Of a stretch of DNA of 64,000 bases, positions 8,038-16,474 are shown piece by piece. This stretch comes from Clostridia bacterium. GTDB lineage: Bacteria; Bacillota; Clostridia; Oscillospirales; RGIG5299. Each line of letters begins with the position of its first letter. The stretch's first letter is position 1. Both the position numbers and the translations under genes were made by a program. The stretch spans positions 89,228 to 153,227 of the forward strand of contig JAFVQJ010000002.1 of the NCBI GenBank assembly GCA_017504945.1, in the 5' to 3' direction. The notes beneath the pieces are model-generated. The model did not search any database and was not told the origin of the DNA. It worked only from the letters and a program-made list of their open reading frames with translations.

Positions 8038-10233
8038 ATGAAATTGAAAAGATCTTTCACCCTATTGGTTACCGCCGTTATGCTTCTTGGCTTAATGGGA
8101 ATTTTTTCTTCCTGCGCATCGGGCACCACCTATTACATTTCCTCCTCCGAGGGAAACGACGACAATAACGGCACCTCGGCAAAGTCTCCGTGGAAGAGCT
8201 TCGCTCATGTAAACGAAATGTTTTTAAAACCGGGCGATAAGGTGCTCTTAAAGCGCGGTGACGTGTGGAACGAGAGAATGGAGGTTCGCGGCGAGGGCGA
8301 GAAAAACGCCTGGGTAAAGATATCCAACTACGGCGATAAAAACGACGAACTTCCCGTCATCTCCTTAAACAACGACAAAAACGATATATGTATGCTGATT
8401 ACCGATTTAAACAGCAGCGAGGAGCTTAACTACAGAAATAATCTCAAATACATTCACCTTGACGGCATTGATTTCAGAAACACCTACGTTGCTGTTTACT
8501 ACCGCATAATAGCAACAAAGGATAATATCGGTTTCAAGGTAACCAACTGCAATTTCAAGAATATACGTGACGAGAGCGTTTTCGAAAACGAGCTTAAGGA
8601 CGTAAGCGGATTTACCGCTTGGTCAAACGCAGCAAAGGGTAATCTCGCAACAGTTACAGACTGGGGCACCTACAAGGAAACGGGCGGCGGTAAGGGCGAA
8701 TACTGTTGGCCCGAATCGATAATTATCAGCGGTAAGGCAAGGTATGACGAAACAGTCCTTTCCGAAGTAGAGGTAAGCAACTGTGTTTTTGAGGACGCAA
8801 CGGGCGGTCTCTCCATCAGATTAAAATGCCCGCAGTATCAGGAATATCAGGCTGTTTCAAAGGTGAGAATGTTTGATTGCGTTATGAAAGGTACCTACAA
8901 CGGACTTTATGCCTTTTCAACCGTTGACGGCGGCTGGGACGGCACCGATAACAGCGAGTGGGGATATATAAGGAACGTACGTCATATCGGCGGCTCCGAT
9001 CTTTATGCAGGGGTAACCGGCCCCACGGGCGGTTATATGGCGGCTTGCCACAATTTTTTGGTTGAAAACAGTGAGATGTCATACGTTTACAACAACGGTG
9101 CAAAGGACGGCTGCGGCTTCGACTATGAAACCTACTCGGTAAATATTCTTCAGCGCAATATGCTTTTCCATAATAACGATGCGGCGGGACTGCTTATGCT
9201 AAGACCCGGCGCGGGTTATAAAAAATACGATAACGTTCATCTCAATCACGCTCTTTTCTATAACAATATAAAAAATCCGTTAAACGAAGTGATTGATGCC
9301 GATCTTATGACGGGCGCACAGGATAATACGATAAGCTACAATAATATTTTCAGTTACAGACCGTCGGCTCACCCCAAAAATCCGAATTTCAAGCCGCATT
9401 TCATCTACTACGCCCCGCAGGCAGAACAGAAAAACAACGTTTCGGGCTTTTTGGAGGATTACAGACAGCGGTTTGCCTTCAACGGAAGCTCCTATGAGAG
9501 CTGGAACACTGCATCAAGCGGCGTAAAGGATTTAAAGGTAGAAAACGGAAAGCTCACCTTCACTCTTACTGAGGACACGGGCTATATTGTTTCAAACCTT
9601 CCGATAAACCTTTTTGCTTACACCGACTGCATATTAAATCTTGAAGGCACTACGGCAAAAAGGGTAAAATTCGGGTATAAGGAGCCTGAAAGCGGAAGCT
9701 TCTTCACGGGTGACGCTGCGGAAATAAAAGGAAACATTGCCTATCTTTCTATTCCTGACAGAGGAAACAGCTACGGCGCGGCGACTATGCTCTATTTCGA
9801 GGGCAAGGCAGGCGACAAGGTGGTAATCGACTCTATCGAATACACTACCGAATTTAACTTTGACGGCAGACTTATTGAAGACGGACGTGTTTTGCGAATG
9901 ACCGTTTCGGGCAAAAGCTTCCCGATGTTTGAAAGCGATATTACCAAAGAGGGCTTTGAGATAAGCGGACTTCCCGCAGGTGTAACCGTTGAGCAGATAG
10001 AGCAGTATAACGCAAACACCGTTTACGTCTATCTCTCTGATGCGATATCGCAGGGCACCGAGATATCCGTTTCGGTCGATGCCGATAACTTCATTCCTTA
10101 CTTTACCGAAATGCAAAACAACCTTGATTTCGGTCACCGCACTCCCGAAGCAGAGGCAACCTTGTTTGGCTATTTTGAGATTCAGACCTATATTAAAAAC
10201 GGTGCTGTAACGGGTGGATTTACCGTTAAATAA
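8038..10233 (+). CDS. Right-handed parallel beta-helix lipoprotein, copy 2
   Basis: A 731-residue paralogue of the protein encoded at 5677. It has a signal peptide with lipobox FSSC (Cys26), the same YYISSSEGND / GTSAKSPWKSF first coil, beta-helix turns (VTNCNFKNI, SNCVFEDATGG), the conserved GGWDGTDNSEWGYIRNVRH block and a near-identical C-terminal domain (VSNLPINLFAY, SIEYTTEFNFDGRLI). Divergence is concentrated in the middle coils (about 110-300 and 385-460), the part that would form the ligand cleft, so substrate specificity may have shifted. The start is supported by AAGGAAG ten bases upstream. It carries its own promoter with twin upstream dyads, unlike copy 1, implying separate regulation. 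Confidence 0.75.
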   Translation: MKLKRSFTLLVTAVMLLGLMGIFSSCASGTTYYISSSEGNDDNNGTSAKSPWKSFAHVNEMFLKPGDKVLLKRGDVWNERMEVRGEGEKNAWVKISNYGDKNDELPVISLNNDKNDICMLITDLNSSEELNYRNNLKYIHLDGIDFRNTYVAVYYRIIATKDNIGFKVTNCNFKNIRDESVFENELKDVSGFTAWSNAAKGNLATVTDWGTYKETGGGKGEYCWPESIIISGKARYDETVLSEVEVSNCVFEDATGGLSIRLKCPQYQEYQAVSKVRMFDCVMKGTYNGLYAFSTVDGGWDGTDNSEWGYIRNVRHIGGSDLYAGVTGPTGGYMAACHNFLVENSEMSYVYNNGAKDGCGFDYETYSVNILQRNMLFHNNDAAGLLMLRPGAGYKKYDNVHLNHALFYNNIKNPLNEVIDADLMTGAQDNTISYNNIFSYRPSAHPKNPNFKPHFIYYAPQAEQKNNVSGFLEDYRQRFAFNGSSYESWNTASSGVKDLKVENGKLTFTLTEDTGYIVSNLPINLFAYTDCILNLEGTTAKRVKFGYKEPESGSFFTGDAAEIKGNIAYLSIPDRGNSYGAATMLYFEGKAGDKVVIDSIEYTTEFNFDGRLIEDGRVLRMTVSGKSFPMFESDITKEGFEISGLPAGVTVEQIEQYNANTVYVYLSDAISQGTEISVSVDADNFIPYFTEMQNNLDFGHRTPEAEATLFGYFEIQTYIKNGAVTGGFTVK

Positions 10234-10338
10234 ATAGTATCCAAACCTCATTTTGACTCTAAACACAAAAATAGAAACATAAGAGACTGTTGTTTATAAA
10301 ATACGAAAAACTTCAAAATGATTGAGTTGGACATTTTG

Positions 10339-10367
10339 TTGGATTAAGTACAGAATATTTGTATTAT
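10339..10367 (+). promoter_or_regulatory. Possible promoter of the secreted beta-sandwich protein
   Basis: TTGGAT (10339-10344), 17-bp spacer, TATTAT (10362-10367). The -35 is weak. A very good ribosome binding site, GAAAGGA, lies 10 bases before the ATG at 10421. Confidence 0.45.
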
Positions 10368-10420
10368 AGATAACAATAGAATCTTAAAAAATATTATTAA
10401 CTCGAAAGGAAATTAAAAAA

Positions 10421-11233
10421 ATGAAAAAGATCCTAGCAATTGCACTTACCCTTACTCTTCTTTTCGCACTTGCAGTATCTTCAAGTGCAGCTCTTCCCTC
10501 GGGCTGGGCCTTTAACGGTACCGAGGACATGTTCAAGATCAATGCTGACGGTTCTGTTTCACCCTACTACGGCGATCCCACCGCAGGCGCAAACCTCGGC
10601 GCAGGCTATGACGTTTCGGCATTCAACAACAACTTCACCGCAACCGTTGAGGTATTCCTTCCCGAATTGACCAAGGTTGGCGACAAGCGCGTAACCGGCT
10701 CTCCCGTTGTTACCGTTAAGGCAGAGGATCCCGCAAGTAACGCTTGGATCAAGGGCTTTGCATTAAAGATCGTTAACTATGAGGGCCATGCCGCAGGAAC
10801 CGATACAAACTTCGCAAACTGGGGCGGCACCTTCAACGTTATTGAAGCATGGAACCCCGCTTCTGCTTCTGCAGGAGCTCCTTTAGCAGTTGCATCTTAT
10901 GCAGACTTGGGCATCAAGGCAGGTCAGTGGAACACCGTTAAGGTTATCGTTGAGGGCAACTTCGTTACCTTCTACGTAAACGACGTCCTTGCGGTTGACG
11001 GTATTGAGTCCGCAACCAATGGCAACTATCTCGTTCTCGGCACTAACGGCGACGGCGGTAACCCCGCATTCAGAAACCTTGTTATCAAATCCAACAACGG
11101 CGCAGTTGCAGATTATACTGCATTTACCGCTACCGCTGCAGGCCCCGCAGACATCGAGGTTGTCGCTATCGTAGGCGCAATGCTCATTGCTCTTATGGCA
11201 GCAGCATTCGTTGTAAAAGCTCGCAAAGCATAA
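10421..11233 (+). CDS. Secreted, C-terminally membrane-anchored beta-sandwich protein
   Basis: A 270-residue protein: signal peptide (about 1-23, cleavage near SSSAA), then a concanavalin/LamG or DUF1080-like beta-sandwich (GWAFNGTEDMFKINADG, GQWNTVKVIVEGNFVTFYVNDVLA), then a C-terminal hydrophobic helix (VVAIVGAMLIALMAAAFVV) with a KARKA cytoplasmic tail. The GQWNTVKVxVxGNxVxFYVND pattern is the usual carbohydrate-binding strand pair of that fold. Codon use is unusually uniform (GTT, GCA, ACC, AAC dominate), as in highly expressed genes. It sits between two beta-helix lipoprotein genes and a fragment of a third, so a role with them at the cell surface is likely. No enzyme residues are evident. 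Confidence 0.7.
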   Translation: MKKILAIALTLTLLFALAVSSSAALPSGWAFNGTEDMFKINADGSVSPYYGDPTAGANLGAGYDVSAFNNNFTATVEVFLPELTKVGDKRVTGSPVVTVKAEDPASNAWIKGFALKIVNYEGHAAGTDTNFANWGGTFNVIEAWNPASASAGAPLAVASYADLGIKAGQWNTVKVIVEGNFVTFYVNDVLAVDGIESATNGNYLVLGTNGDGGNPAFRNLVIKSNNGAVADYTAFTATAAGPADIEVVAIVGAMLIALMAAAFVVKARKA

Positions 11234-11308
11234 TTTCGCTCTAAACAATCCAACTTATACATATTTATTGGCGCTAAATTCTTTTTCAACATTGTTCTTA
11301 GAGAAATG

Positions 11309-11343
11309 AAAAAACCTTGCTTATTTATTGAGCAAGGGTTTTT
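11309..11343 (+). terminator. Terminator after the secreted beta-sandwich protein
   Basis: Stem CCTTGCT / AGCAAGG (11315-11321, 11331-11337), extended by A and T tracts, loop of nine bases, then TTTTT. Confidence 0.75.
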
Positions 11344-11348
11344 CATAC

Positions 11349-11381
11349 TATGCCGTAACAGGCAGCTTTACCGTAAAATAA
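11349..11381 (+). pseudogene. 3' remnant of a third beta-helix lipoprotein gene
   Basis: The bases read YAVTGSFTVK-stop in frame. Copy 1 ends ATGSFTVK-stop and copy 2 ends AVTGGFTVK-stop. The last 27 bases match the end of copy 1 (7861-7887) at 26 positions. No start or upstream coding sequence remains; what precedes it is the terminator of the neighbouring gene. This is what a deletion or gene replacement that removed a third tandem copy would leave. Confidence 0.75.
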
Positions 11382-11382
11382 C

Positions 11383-11424
11383 AAAAAAGAGGCTTTGCAT
11401 TAACTGCAGAGCCTTTTATTTTTA
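11383..11424 (+). terminator. Terminator of the deleted third beta-helix copy
   Basis: AGGCTTTGCA / TGCAGAGCCT stem (one G-T pair), five-base loop, then a T-rich run. It lies directly behind the remnant stop codon, as a terminator of the lost gene would. Confidence 0.7.
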
Positions 11425-11442
11425 AAATAGGGCAACTTTTCA

Positions 11443-11471
11443 TTGAAAACGTCGAAGCAATATGATATAAT
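11443..11471 (+). promoter_or_regulatory. Promoter of the Dabb-activator gene pair
   Basis: TTGAAA (11443-11448), 17-bp spacer, TATAAT (11466-11471), 32 bases before the ATG at 11504; ribosome binding site AGAGG. Confidence 0.75.
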
Positions 11472-11503
11472 AAAAGAAATAAAACCAAAAGAGGTAGATA
11501 TAA

Positions 11504-11788
11504 ATGTTTATTCACGTCGTAATGTACAGAGTTAAGGACCCCGAGGTAAACGTTCCCAAAATGAAGGAGCTTCTTTGCTCTCTTCCCGCAAAAATAGATC
11601 TTATAAAAAAGCTTCGCTTCGGTAAGGACGAGATTGGCTCCGCCCGCTCGGTAGATGCCTGCCTTTACACCGAGTTTGAGTCAAAAGAGGATATGCTCGC
11701 ATACAGAGATCATCCCGAGCATGTTAAGGTTGCCGATTTTATTGCAACAATTAAGCTCGAGTCCTATTCCGCAGACTTTGCAGAGTAA
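11504..11788 (+). CDS. Dabb (stress-responsive alpha/beta barrel) domain protein
   Basis: A 94-residue single-domain protein of the Dabb family, a ferredoxin-like dimeric alpha/beta barrel. Signatures are the initial HVVMYRVKD strand, the TEFESKEDMLAYRDHPEH helix and the final VADFI. Family members occur in stress response and aromatic or polyketide chemistry, but most bacterial ones have no known reaction. It has its own promoter and is followed after 25 bases by the ferredoxin-ASKHA gene, so the two form an operon. No function is assigned. Confidence 0.85.
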   Translation: MFIHVVMYRVKDPEVNVPKMKELLCSLPAKIDLIKKLRFGKDEIGSARSVDACLYTEFESKEDMLAYRDHPEHVKVADFIATIKLESYSADFAE

Positions 11789-11813
11789 AAATTCTCGGGC
11801 GGCACGGTAGAAA

Positions 11814-13328
11814 ATGGCTGTTTTAAAGATAATTTTTTCAAATAAAACCGAATATACCGTAAAGTTCACACCGCCGGCAAGCTTTAAGGAGCTTGTCGGC
11901 GGCGATATGTTTTCAAGCCTTAAAATGCCCTGCGGCGGCAGAGGCACTTGCGGAAAGTGCAGGGTGCTTTTTAAGGGCTCGGCGCTTTTGCCCGATAAGT
12001 CGGAAGAAAGGCTTTTGGGAAAGGATCTGGAGAAGGGCGTGCGGCTTGCCTGCTGCCTCGTGCTTACGGGTGATGCTTCGGTTACTCTGTTTGAAGAAAA
12101 AAAGAGCGACGTGCTTCTTGAAGGTGATGAGAGCGGCACAGGGTTGCCGCTCTCGCCTATGGCAAAGGGACTCGGCGCGGCAGTCGATATAGGAACAACC
12201 ACCGTCGCAACGAGGCTTTACTGCCTTGAAAGCGGCGAGCTTCTTGCCTCTTGCGGAATTGAAAATCCGCAGGGCGCTTTCGGAGCCGACGTCGTTTCGA
12301 GAATTGAAAAAGCCCTTTCGGGCTCGCTTGAAGCTCTTCACAAGGCGGTCATCGACGCGATATACGAAACGGTAAGCCTATCTCTTACAAGAGCAAACAG
12401 AGATATTTCCGAGCTTTCGGTAATAGCCGCATCGGGAAATACCGCGATGAGCTATCTCGCGGCAAATAAAAGCCCCGAGTCTATCTCGCACGCCCCCTTT
12501 GAGTCGGAGGACCTCTTCGGAGGATATTACTGCTCCGAATATTTTAAGGAAAGATTCAAAGATGTCAAGCTTTATCTTTTGCCCTGCATTTCCGCTTATA
12601 TCGGCGGCGATATCACGGCGGCAATGCTTGCAACCGATATCGACACGGCAAGGGCGCCGTCGCTGCTTATTGATATAGGCACCAACGGCGAAACGGTGCT
12701 TTTTAACGGAAGTGAATACTTCGGCGCATCGGCTGCGGCAGGTCCTGCCTTTGAGGGCGCAGGACTTTCCTGCGGAGTGGGCGCGGTAGCGGGTGCAATA
12801 TCGTCGGTAACGGCGGTAAACGGCAAGCTTTTTGCAAAAACTCTCGGAAACGAGAGGGCGGTGGGCATTTGCGGCTCGGGTGTTATCGACCTCGTGGCGT
12901 CGCTTATCGAGATAGGCGAGCTTGACGAAACGGGATATATTGAAAACGACGCCGTGATAGACGGCGTTACCTTCACAAAGGAGGATATCCGCGCCGTTCA
13001 GCTTGCAAAGGGTGCGATATATGGCTGTATTTCGGCGCTTTTGGCGTCGGCAGGCACGGAGGTGTCGGAGCTTTCGCAGGTGTTTATTGCGGGAGGCTTC
13101 GGAAACAAGATAAATATTAAAAACGCCGAGATCATAAAAATGCTTCCGAAGGGTATGGCACCGATCGCCTCCTCTTACGGAAACGCGGCGCTTAGCGGTA
13201 CCTCGCGCTTTTTGCTTTATAAGGAATACCGCGAAAAAGCCGTCTGTCTTGCAAAGCAGGTCAAAACGGTGGAGCTTGCCACAAGCCCCGTCTTTATGGA
13301 AGAATATATAAACGGAATGATGTTTTAA
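11814..13328 (+). CDS. Ferredoxin-ASKHA (RACo-like) reductive activator, DUF4445
   Basis: A 504-residue protein. The N-terminal [2Fe-2S] ferredoxin domain has ligands CGGRGTCGKC (Cys40, Cys46, Cys49) and a fourth Cys near residue 79 (LACCL). From about residue 120 an actin-like ATPase domain follows (GAAVDIGTTTVATRLY phosphate-1 loop, SLLIDIGTNGE, AGGFGNKI). This architecture is that of RACo-type proteins, which use ATP and low-potential electrons to reactivate cob(II)amide corrinoid proteins of methyl-transfer systems. No corrinoid protein or methyltransferase is encoded nearby. The ATG at 11814 fits the ferredoxin domain start although the ribosome binding site is weak. It is likely cotranscribed with the Dabb gene. 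Confidence 0.85.
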   Translation: MAVLKIIFSNKTEYTVKFTPPASFKELVGGDMFSSLKMPCGGRGTCGKCRVLFKGSALLPDKSEERLLGKDLEKGVRLACCLVLTGDASVTLFEEKKSDVLLEGDESGTGLPLSPMAKGLGAAVDIGTTTVATRLYCLESGELLASCGIENPQGAFGADVVSRIEKALSGSLEALHKAVIDAIYETVSLSLTRANRDISELSVIAASGNTAMSYLAANKSPESISHAPFESEDLFGGYYCSEYFKERFKDVKLYLLPCISAYIGGDITAAMLATDIDTARAPSLLIDIGTNGETVLFNGSEYFGASAAAGPAFEGAGLSCGVGAVAGAISSVTAVNGKLFAKTLGNERAVGICGSGVIDLVASLIEIGELDETGYIENDAVIDGVTFTKEDIRAVQLAKGAIYGCISALLASAGTEVSELSQVFIAGGFGNKINIKNAEIIKMLPKGMAPIASSYGNAALSGTSRFLLYKEYREKAVCLAKQVKTVELATSPVFMEEYINGMMF

Positions 13329-13332
13329 ACAA

Positions 13333-13362
13333 AAATCTCGCAGACGTTAGTCTGCGAGATTT
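13333..13362. terminator. Bidirectional terminator between convergent operons
   Basis: A 13-bp perfect stem AAATCTCGCAGAC / GTCTGCGAGATTT with a GTTA loop and A/T tracts on both sides. It ends the ASKHA gene and the aromatic operon. Confidence 0.9.
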
Positions 13363-13366
13363 ATTT

Positions 13367-14395
13367 TTACAGCATATCGGCTACGTCAAGGATAAGACGC
13401 TCGGTCTTTTCCCAACCGAGACAGGGGTCGGTTATCGACTTTCCGTAGCAGTGCTCCGTTACCTTCTGGGAGCCGTCCTCAATATAGCTTTCTATCATAA
13501 AGCCCTTAACGAGCCTTTTAACGTCGGGATTCCAGCTTCGCGACGCAAGCACCTCTTTTATGATCCTCGGCTGCTCAAAGGGATTTTTGCCCGAATTGGA
13601 GTGGTTGGTATCTATTATTGCGGCGGGATTTTGCAAATTATACTCCGCGTAGAATTCAAGCAGACGGATAAGGTCCTCATAGTGATAGTTCGGAAGAGGT
13701 CTGCCGTGCTTGTTAACGTGGCCGCGAAGTATCGCGTGAGCAAAGGGATTGCCGTAGGAGTGGGCTTCCCAGCCGCGATAGATAAAGGTGTGGCTGTGCT
13801 GTGCGGTAAAAATGGCGTTCATCATAACGGAATAGTCGCCGCTGGTGGGGTTTTTCATACCCACGGGAACCTCGATTCCGCTTGCGGTAAGGCGGTGCTG
13901 CTGGTCCTCGACCGAGCGGGCTCCAACCGAAACGTAGGCAAGCAGATCGTCGAGATATTTGTAGTTCTCGGGGTAGAGCATTTCGTCGGCGCAGGAAAAG
14001 CCCGTTTCGGAAACGGCCTTCATATGAAGGCTTCGCGTTGCGATGATACCCTTTGCCATATCGGGCTTTTCATCGGGATTGGGCTGATGCAAAAGTCCCT
14101 TATATCCCTCACCGTTGGTGCGGGGCTTATTGGTGTAGATTCGCGGAACGATAAACACCTTATCGCTTACCTTTTCGGAAAGCTTTTTGAGCCTTGAAAC
14201 GTAGTCAAGCACGCTGTCCTCGTGGTCGGCGGAGCAGGGACCGATTATAAAAATGATTCGGTCGTCCTTTCCCGAAAAAATATTTTTAAGCTCAGTATCT
14301 CTCTGCTTTATGGCAGACGCCATCTCGGGAGAAATGGGATACATCTCCTTTATCTCCATGGGGATAGCGAGCTTTCTTGTGAAATCCATATTCAT
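13367..14395 (-). CDS. aroF: 3-deoxy-7-phosphoheptulonate (DAHP) synthase, type I
   Basis: Condenses phosphoenolpyruvate and erythrose 4-phosphate, the first step of the shikimate pathway. The 342-residue protein is of the AroF/AroG/AroH type (class I-alpha): IIGPCSADHEDSVLDYV, PRIYTNKPRTNGEGYKGLLHQP, SVGARSVEDQQHR, GMKNPTSGD, DTNHSNSGKNP and GFMIESYIEDG. Metal-binding Cys, His, Glu and Asp sites of the family are visible in these blocks. It is the last gene of the operon although it catalyses the first step. Its start overlaps the tyrA stop by four bases. Feedback specificity (Phe, Tyr or Trp) cannot be read from sequence here. Confidence 0.97.
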   Translation of the reverse strand: MNMDFTRKLAIPMEIKEMYPISPEMASAIKQRDTELKNIFSGKDDRIIFIIGPCSADHEDSVLDYVSRLKKLSEKVSDKVFIVPRIYTNKPRTNGEGYKGLLHQPNPDEKPDMAKGIIATRSLHMKAVSETGFSCADEMLYPENYKYLDDLLAYVSVGARSVEDQQHRLTASGIEVPVGMKNPTSGDYSVMMNAIFTAQHSHTFIYRGWEAHSYGNPFAHAILRGHVNKHGRPLPNYHYEDLIRLLEFYAEYNLQNPAAIIDTNHSNSGKNPFEQPRIIKEVLASRSWNPDVKRLVKGFMIESYIEDGSQKVTEHCYGKSITDPCLGWEKTERLILDVADML

Positions 14396-15270
14396 TTTTT
14401 CGTGCTTCCTTTCGGGGTTTTGTCAAAATAGGCGCGCCTCTCGGTCGAAAGACGCATTTTTTCCTTTAAGCCTTCGGTGTCGCCGTTGGCGAGCATATTG
14501 CGTATTGCGGAAAATTCGGCTGAAAAGCAGTCCATTTGAGAAATGAGATTTTCTTTGTTCAAAAGAAACAGCTCACTCCACATATTTTCGTTTATTCTTG
14601 CAATTCGGGTGAGATCTCTGAAAGAGTCGCCGGTGTAATTTACAAGCTCCTTGCTGTCGTTGCAGGTCATAAGCGCGACTGCAATGCAGTGGGTGAGCTG
14701 TGAAACGAAGCCTATCATCTCGTCGTGCTCTTCGGGAGAAAGAACGGAAATTCTCTCAAAGCCGAGAATTTTGCCCAAGCTTTCGCACCATTTTATTGCC
14801 TTTTCGGTGTTTTTCTCGGTGGGAGTAACTATGTAGTTTGCGCCCTTGAAAATAGCGTCGTCGCTGTTTTCAACACCGTAGACCTCTTTACCTGCCATGG
14901 GGTGCGCCGCGATATATTCAACGTCGCTGCGAAGAATTTGCTGTATTTCATAAACGACGGCGCTCTTAACGCCCGTTACGTCGGTAATATAGGCGCCGCT
15001 CTTGAAATGTTGCTGATTTTTCTCTATCCAATCCTTAAAAACGGCGGGATAAAGGGCAAAAATTACCGCGTCTGCCTCAGAAACGAGAGCAGGGTCTACA
15101 GTTGCCGAGCCGTTATCTATAATGCCGTTTCTGACGGCGTAGTCTATCGAGTCTTGCTTTGCGTCTATTGCGGTAACGTAAAAGCCGAGCCTTTTAAGAG
15201 CCTTGGCATAGCTTCCGCCCATAAGACCGAGACCTACTATTAAAATTTTAACGTCAGTTATCCATTCCAT
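14392..15270 (-). CDS. tyrA: Prephenate dehydrogenase
   Basis: Oxidatively decarboxylates prephenate to 4-hydroxyphenylpyruvate for tyrosine synthesis. The 292-residue protein starts with a Rossmann NAD(P) loop (VGLGLMGGSYAKALK), has the TDVTGVKS strand, the substrate segment AAHPMAGKEVYGVEN, and an all-helical C-terminal dimer domain. It lacks an ACT domain, so it is the short form. The ATG at 15270 overlaps the end of aroA by 17 bases and its stop overlaps aroF by four, showing tight translational coupling. Confidence 0.96.
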   Translation of the reverse strand: MEWITDVKILIVGLGLMGGSYAKALKRLGFYVTAIDAKQDSIDYAVRNGIIDNGSATVDPALVSEADAVIFALYPAVFKDWIEKNQQHFKSGAYITDVTGVKSAVVYEIQQILRSDVEYIAAHPMAGKEVYGVENSDDAIFKGANYIVTPTEKNTEKAIKWCESLGKILGFERISVLSPEEHDEMIGFVSQLTHCIAVALMTCNDSKELVNYTGDSFRDLTRIARINENMWSELFLLNKENLISQMDCFSAEFSAIRNMLANGDTEGLKEKMRLSTERRAYFDKTPKGSTKK

Positions 15271-16474
15271 CTGTTTCTACCTCAATACCAAGAGATATAA
15301 GCTTATCAAAAAAGTCGGGAAAGCTCTTGTTTATTGCTTCGGCACCGTAAATACTGCCACCCGTAACGGATAGCAAAACGGAAAGCGCCATTACTATTCT
15401 GTGGTCGTTGTGACCGAAAAGAGCCTCTTTCGGAGGCTTCAGACCGAAAGAAGCAACGGTAACGGTGTTTTCGCCTACGGTAACGTCAACGCCAAGCTTG
15501 GAAAGCTCCGTTTTCATTGCCTCTGCTCTGTCGCTCTCCTTTATTTTAAGGCGCGCCGTGCCGCAAAAGCTTCCGCCGCCCTTTACCGCCGCCACCGCGA
15601 AAAGCACGGGACCGAGGTCGGGGCAGTTTGAAATATCAAGAACCTCGTCGGCGCTTGAAAGCCTTTCAAAGTAGTCGAAAAAGACCTTGTCGCCCTGAAG
15701 GCTGTTTTCATCAAGCCCCAAAACCCTTACGTCGCCGCCGACGGTGTTTAAAGCCTCTAAAAAGGCGGCGTTTGAATAGTCGCCCTCAACCGTTATATCC
15801 TGCGGCAAATAGCTTTGAAGGCCGCCTATTTCAAACACGTTTTTCGCTTTTTCCTTTATCTTGACGCCAAACTGCGAAAGTGCGGAAACGGTCATATCTA
15901 TATATGAGCGGCTCTCAACGGGGGGAATAAGCGTTAAGGTGCTGCTTTCCTTTAAAAGCGGGAGCGCAAACAAAAGACCGCTTACAAACTGACTGCTTAT
16001 ATCTCCTCTTATCGCGTAGTCGCCGCTTTTTAAGGTGCCGCAGACGGTGAGAGAGTCTTTTTTAAGAGAAAATAAAATCCCTTGCTTTTTGCATATCTCT
16101 TCATAAACGCCAAGCGGACGCGAAAAAAGCTTTTCACTTCCGATAAAGGTTATTTTTTTGCCGCAAAGAAGCGCGATGGGAATAAAAAAGCGAAGTGTGC
16201 TTCCGCATTCGCGGCAATTTAAAACGGCGCCGTCGGGAACCGACGAAATATTTATACCGCTTATGGTTACCGTATCGTTTTCATAGCAAAAATCTGCGCC
16301 GAGCGCCTTTAAGCAGTCAAGCGTTGCAAGCACATCCTGCGACGGCGCAACGCCTCTTACCGTGCTTTTTTTCGCAGAAAGACCTGCGGATATCAGCAGA
16401 CGGTGAGCCATACTCTTTGAGGGCGGCGCAAAGACCGTGCCCCTTGCAGATGAGGGCTTGAAGGTTGCTGTCAT
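15254..16474 (-). CDS. aroA: 3-phosphoshikimate 1-carboxyvinyltransferase (EPSP synthase)
   Basis: Transfers the enolpyruvyl group of PEP to shikimate 3-phosphate. At 406 residues it is slightly shorter than usual (about 420-430). Visible motifs are PPSKSMAHR at the N terminus, ECGSTLRFF(I), GDISSQFVSGLLFALP, EGDYSNAAF, and LKIKESDRAEAM plus GHNDHRIVMALS at the C terminus, which together form the two-domain active-site cleft. It overlaps aroQ by four bases upstream and tyrA downstream. Confidence 0.97.
   Translation of the reverse strand: MTATFKPSSARGTVFAPPSKSMAHRLLISAGLSAKKSTVRGVAPSQDVLATLDCLKALGADFCYENDTVTISGINISSVPDGAVLNCRECGSTLRFFIPIALLCGKKITFIGSEKLFSRPLGVYEEICKKQGILFSLKKDSLTVCGTLKSGDYAIRGDISSQFVSGLLFALPLLKESSTLTLIPPVESRSYIDMTVSALSQFGVKIKEKAKNVFEIGGLQSYLPQDITVEGDYSNAAFLEALNTVGGDVRVLGLDENSLQGDKVFFDYFERLSSADEVLDISNCPDLGPVLFAVAAVKGGGSFCGTARLKIKESDRAEAMKTELSKLGVDVTVGENTVTVASFGLKPPKEALFGHNDHRIVMALSVLLSVTGGSIYGAEAINKSFPDFFDKLISLGIEVETDGMDN

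Noticed and set aside
13451..14197. 248-codon open frame opposite aroF
   Set aside because: It is antisense to a fully recognisable DAHP synthase; the long frame follows from codon bias on the other strand.
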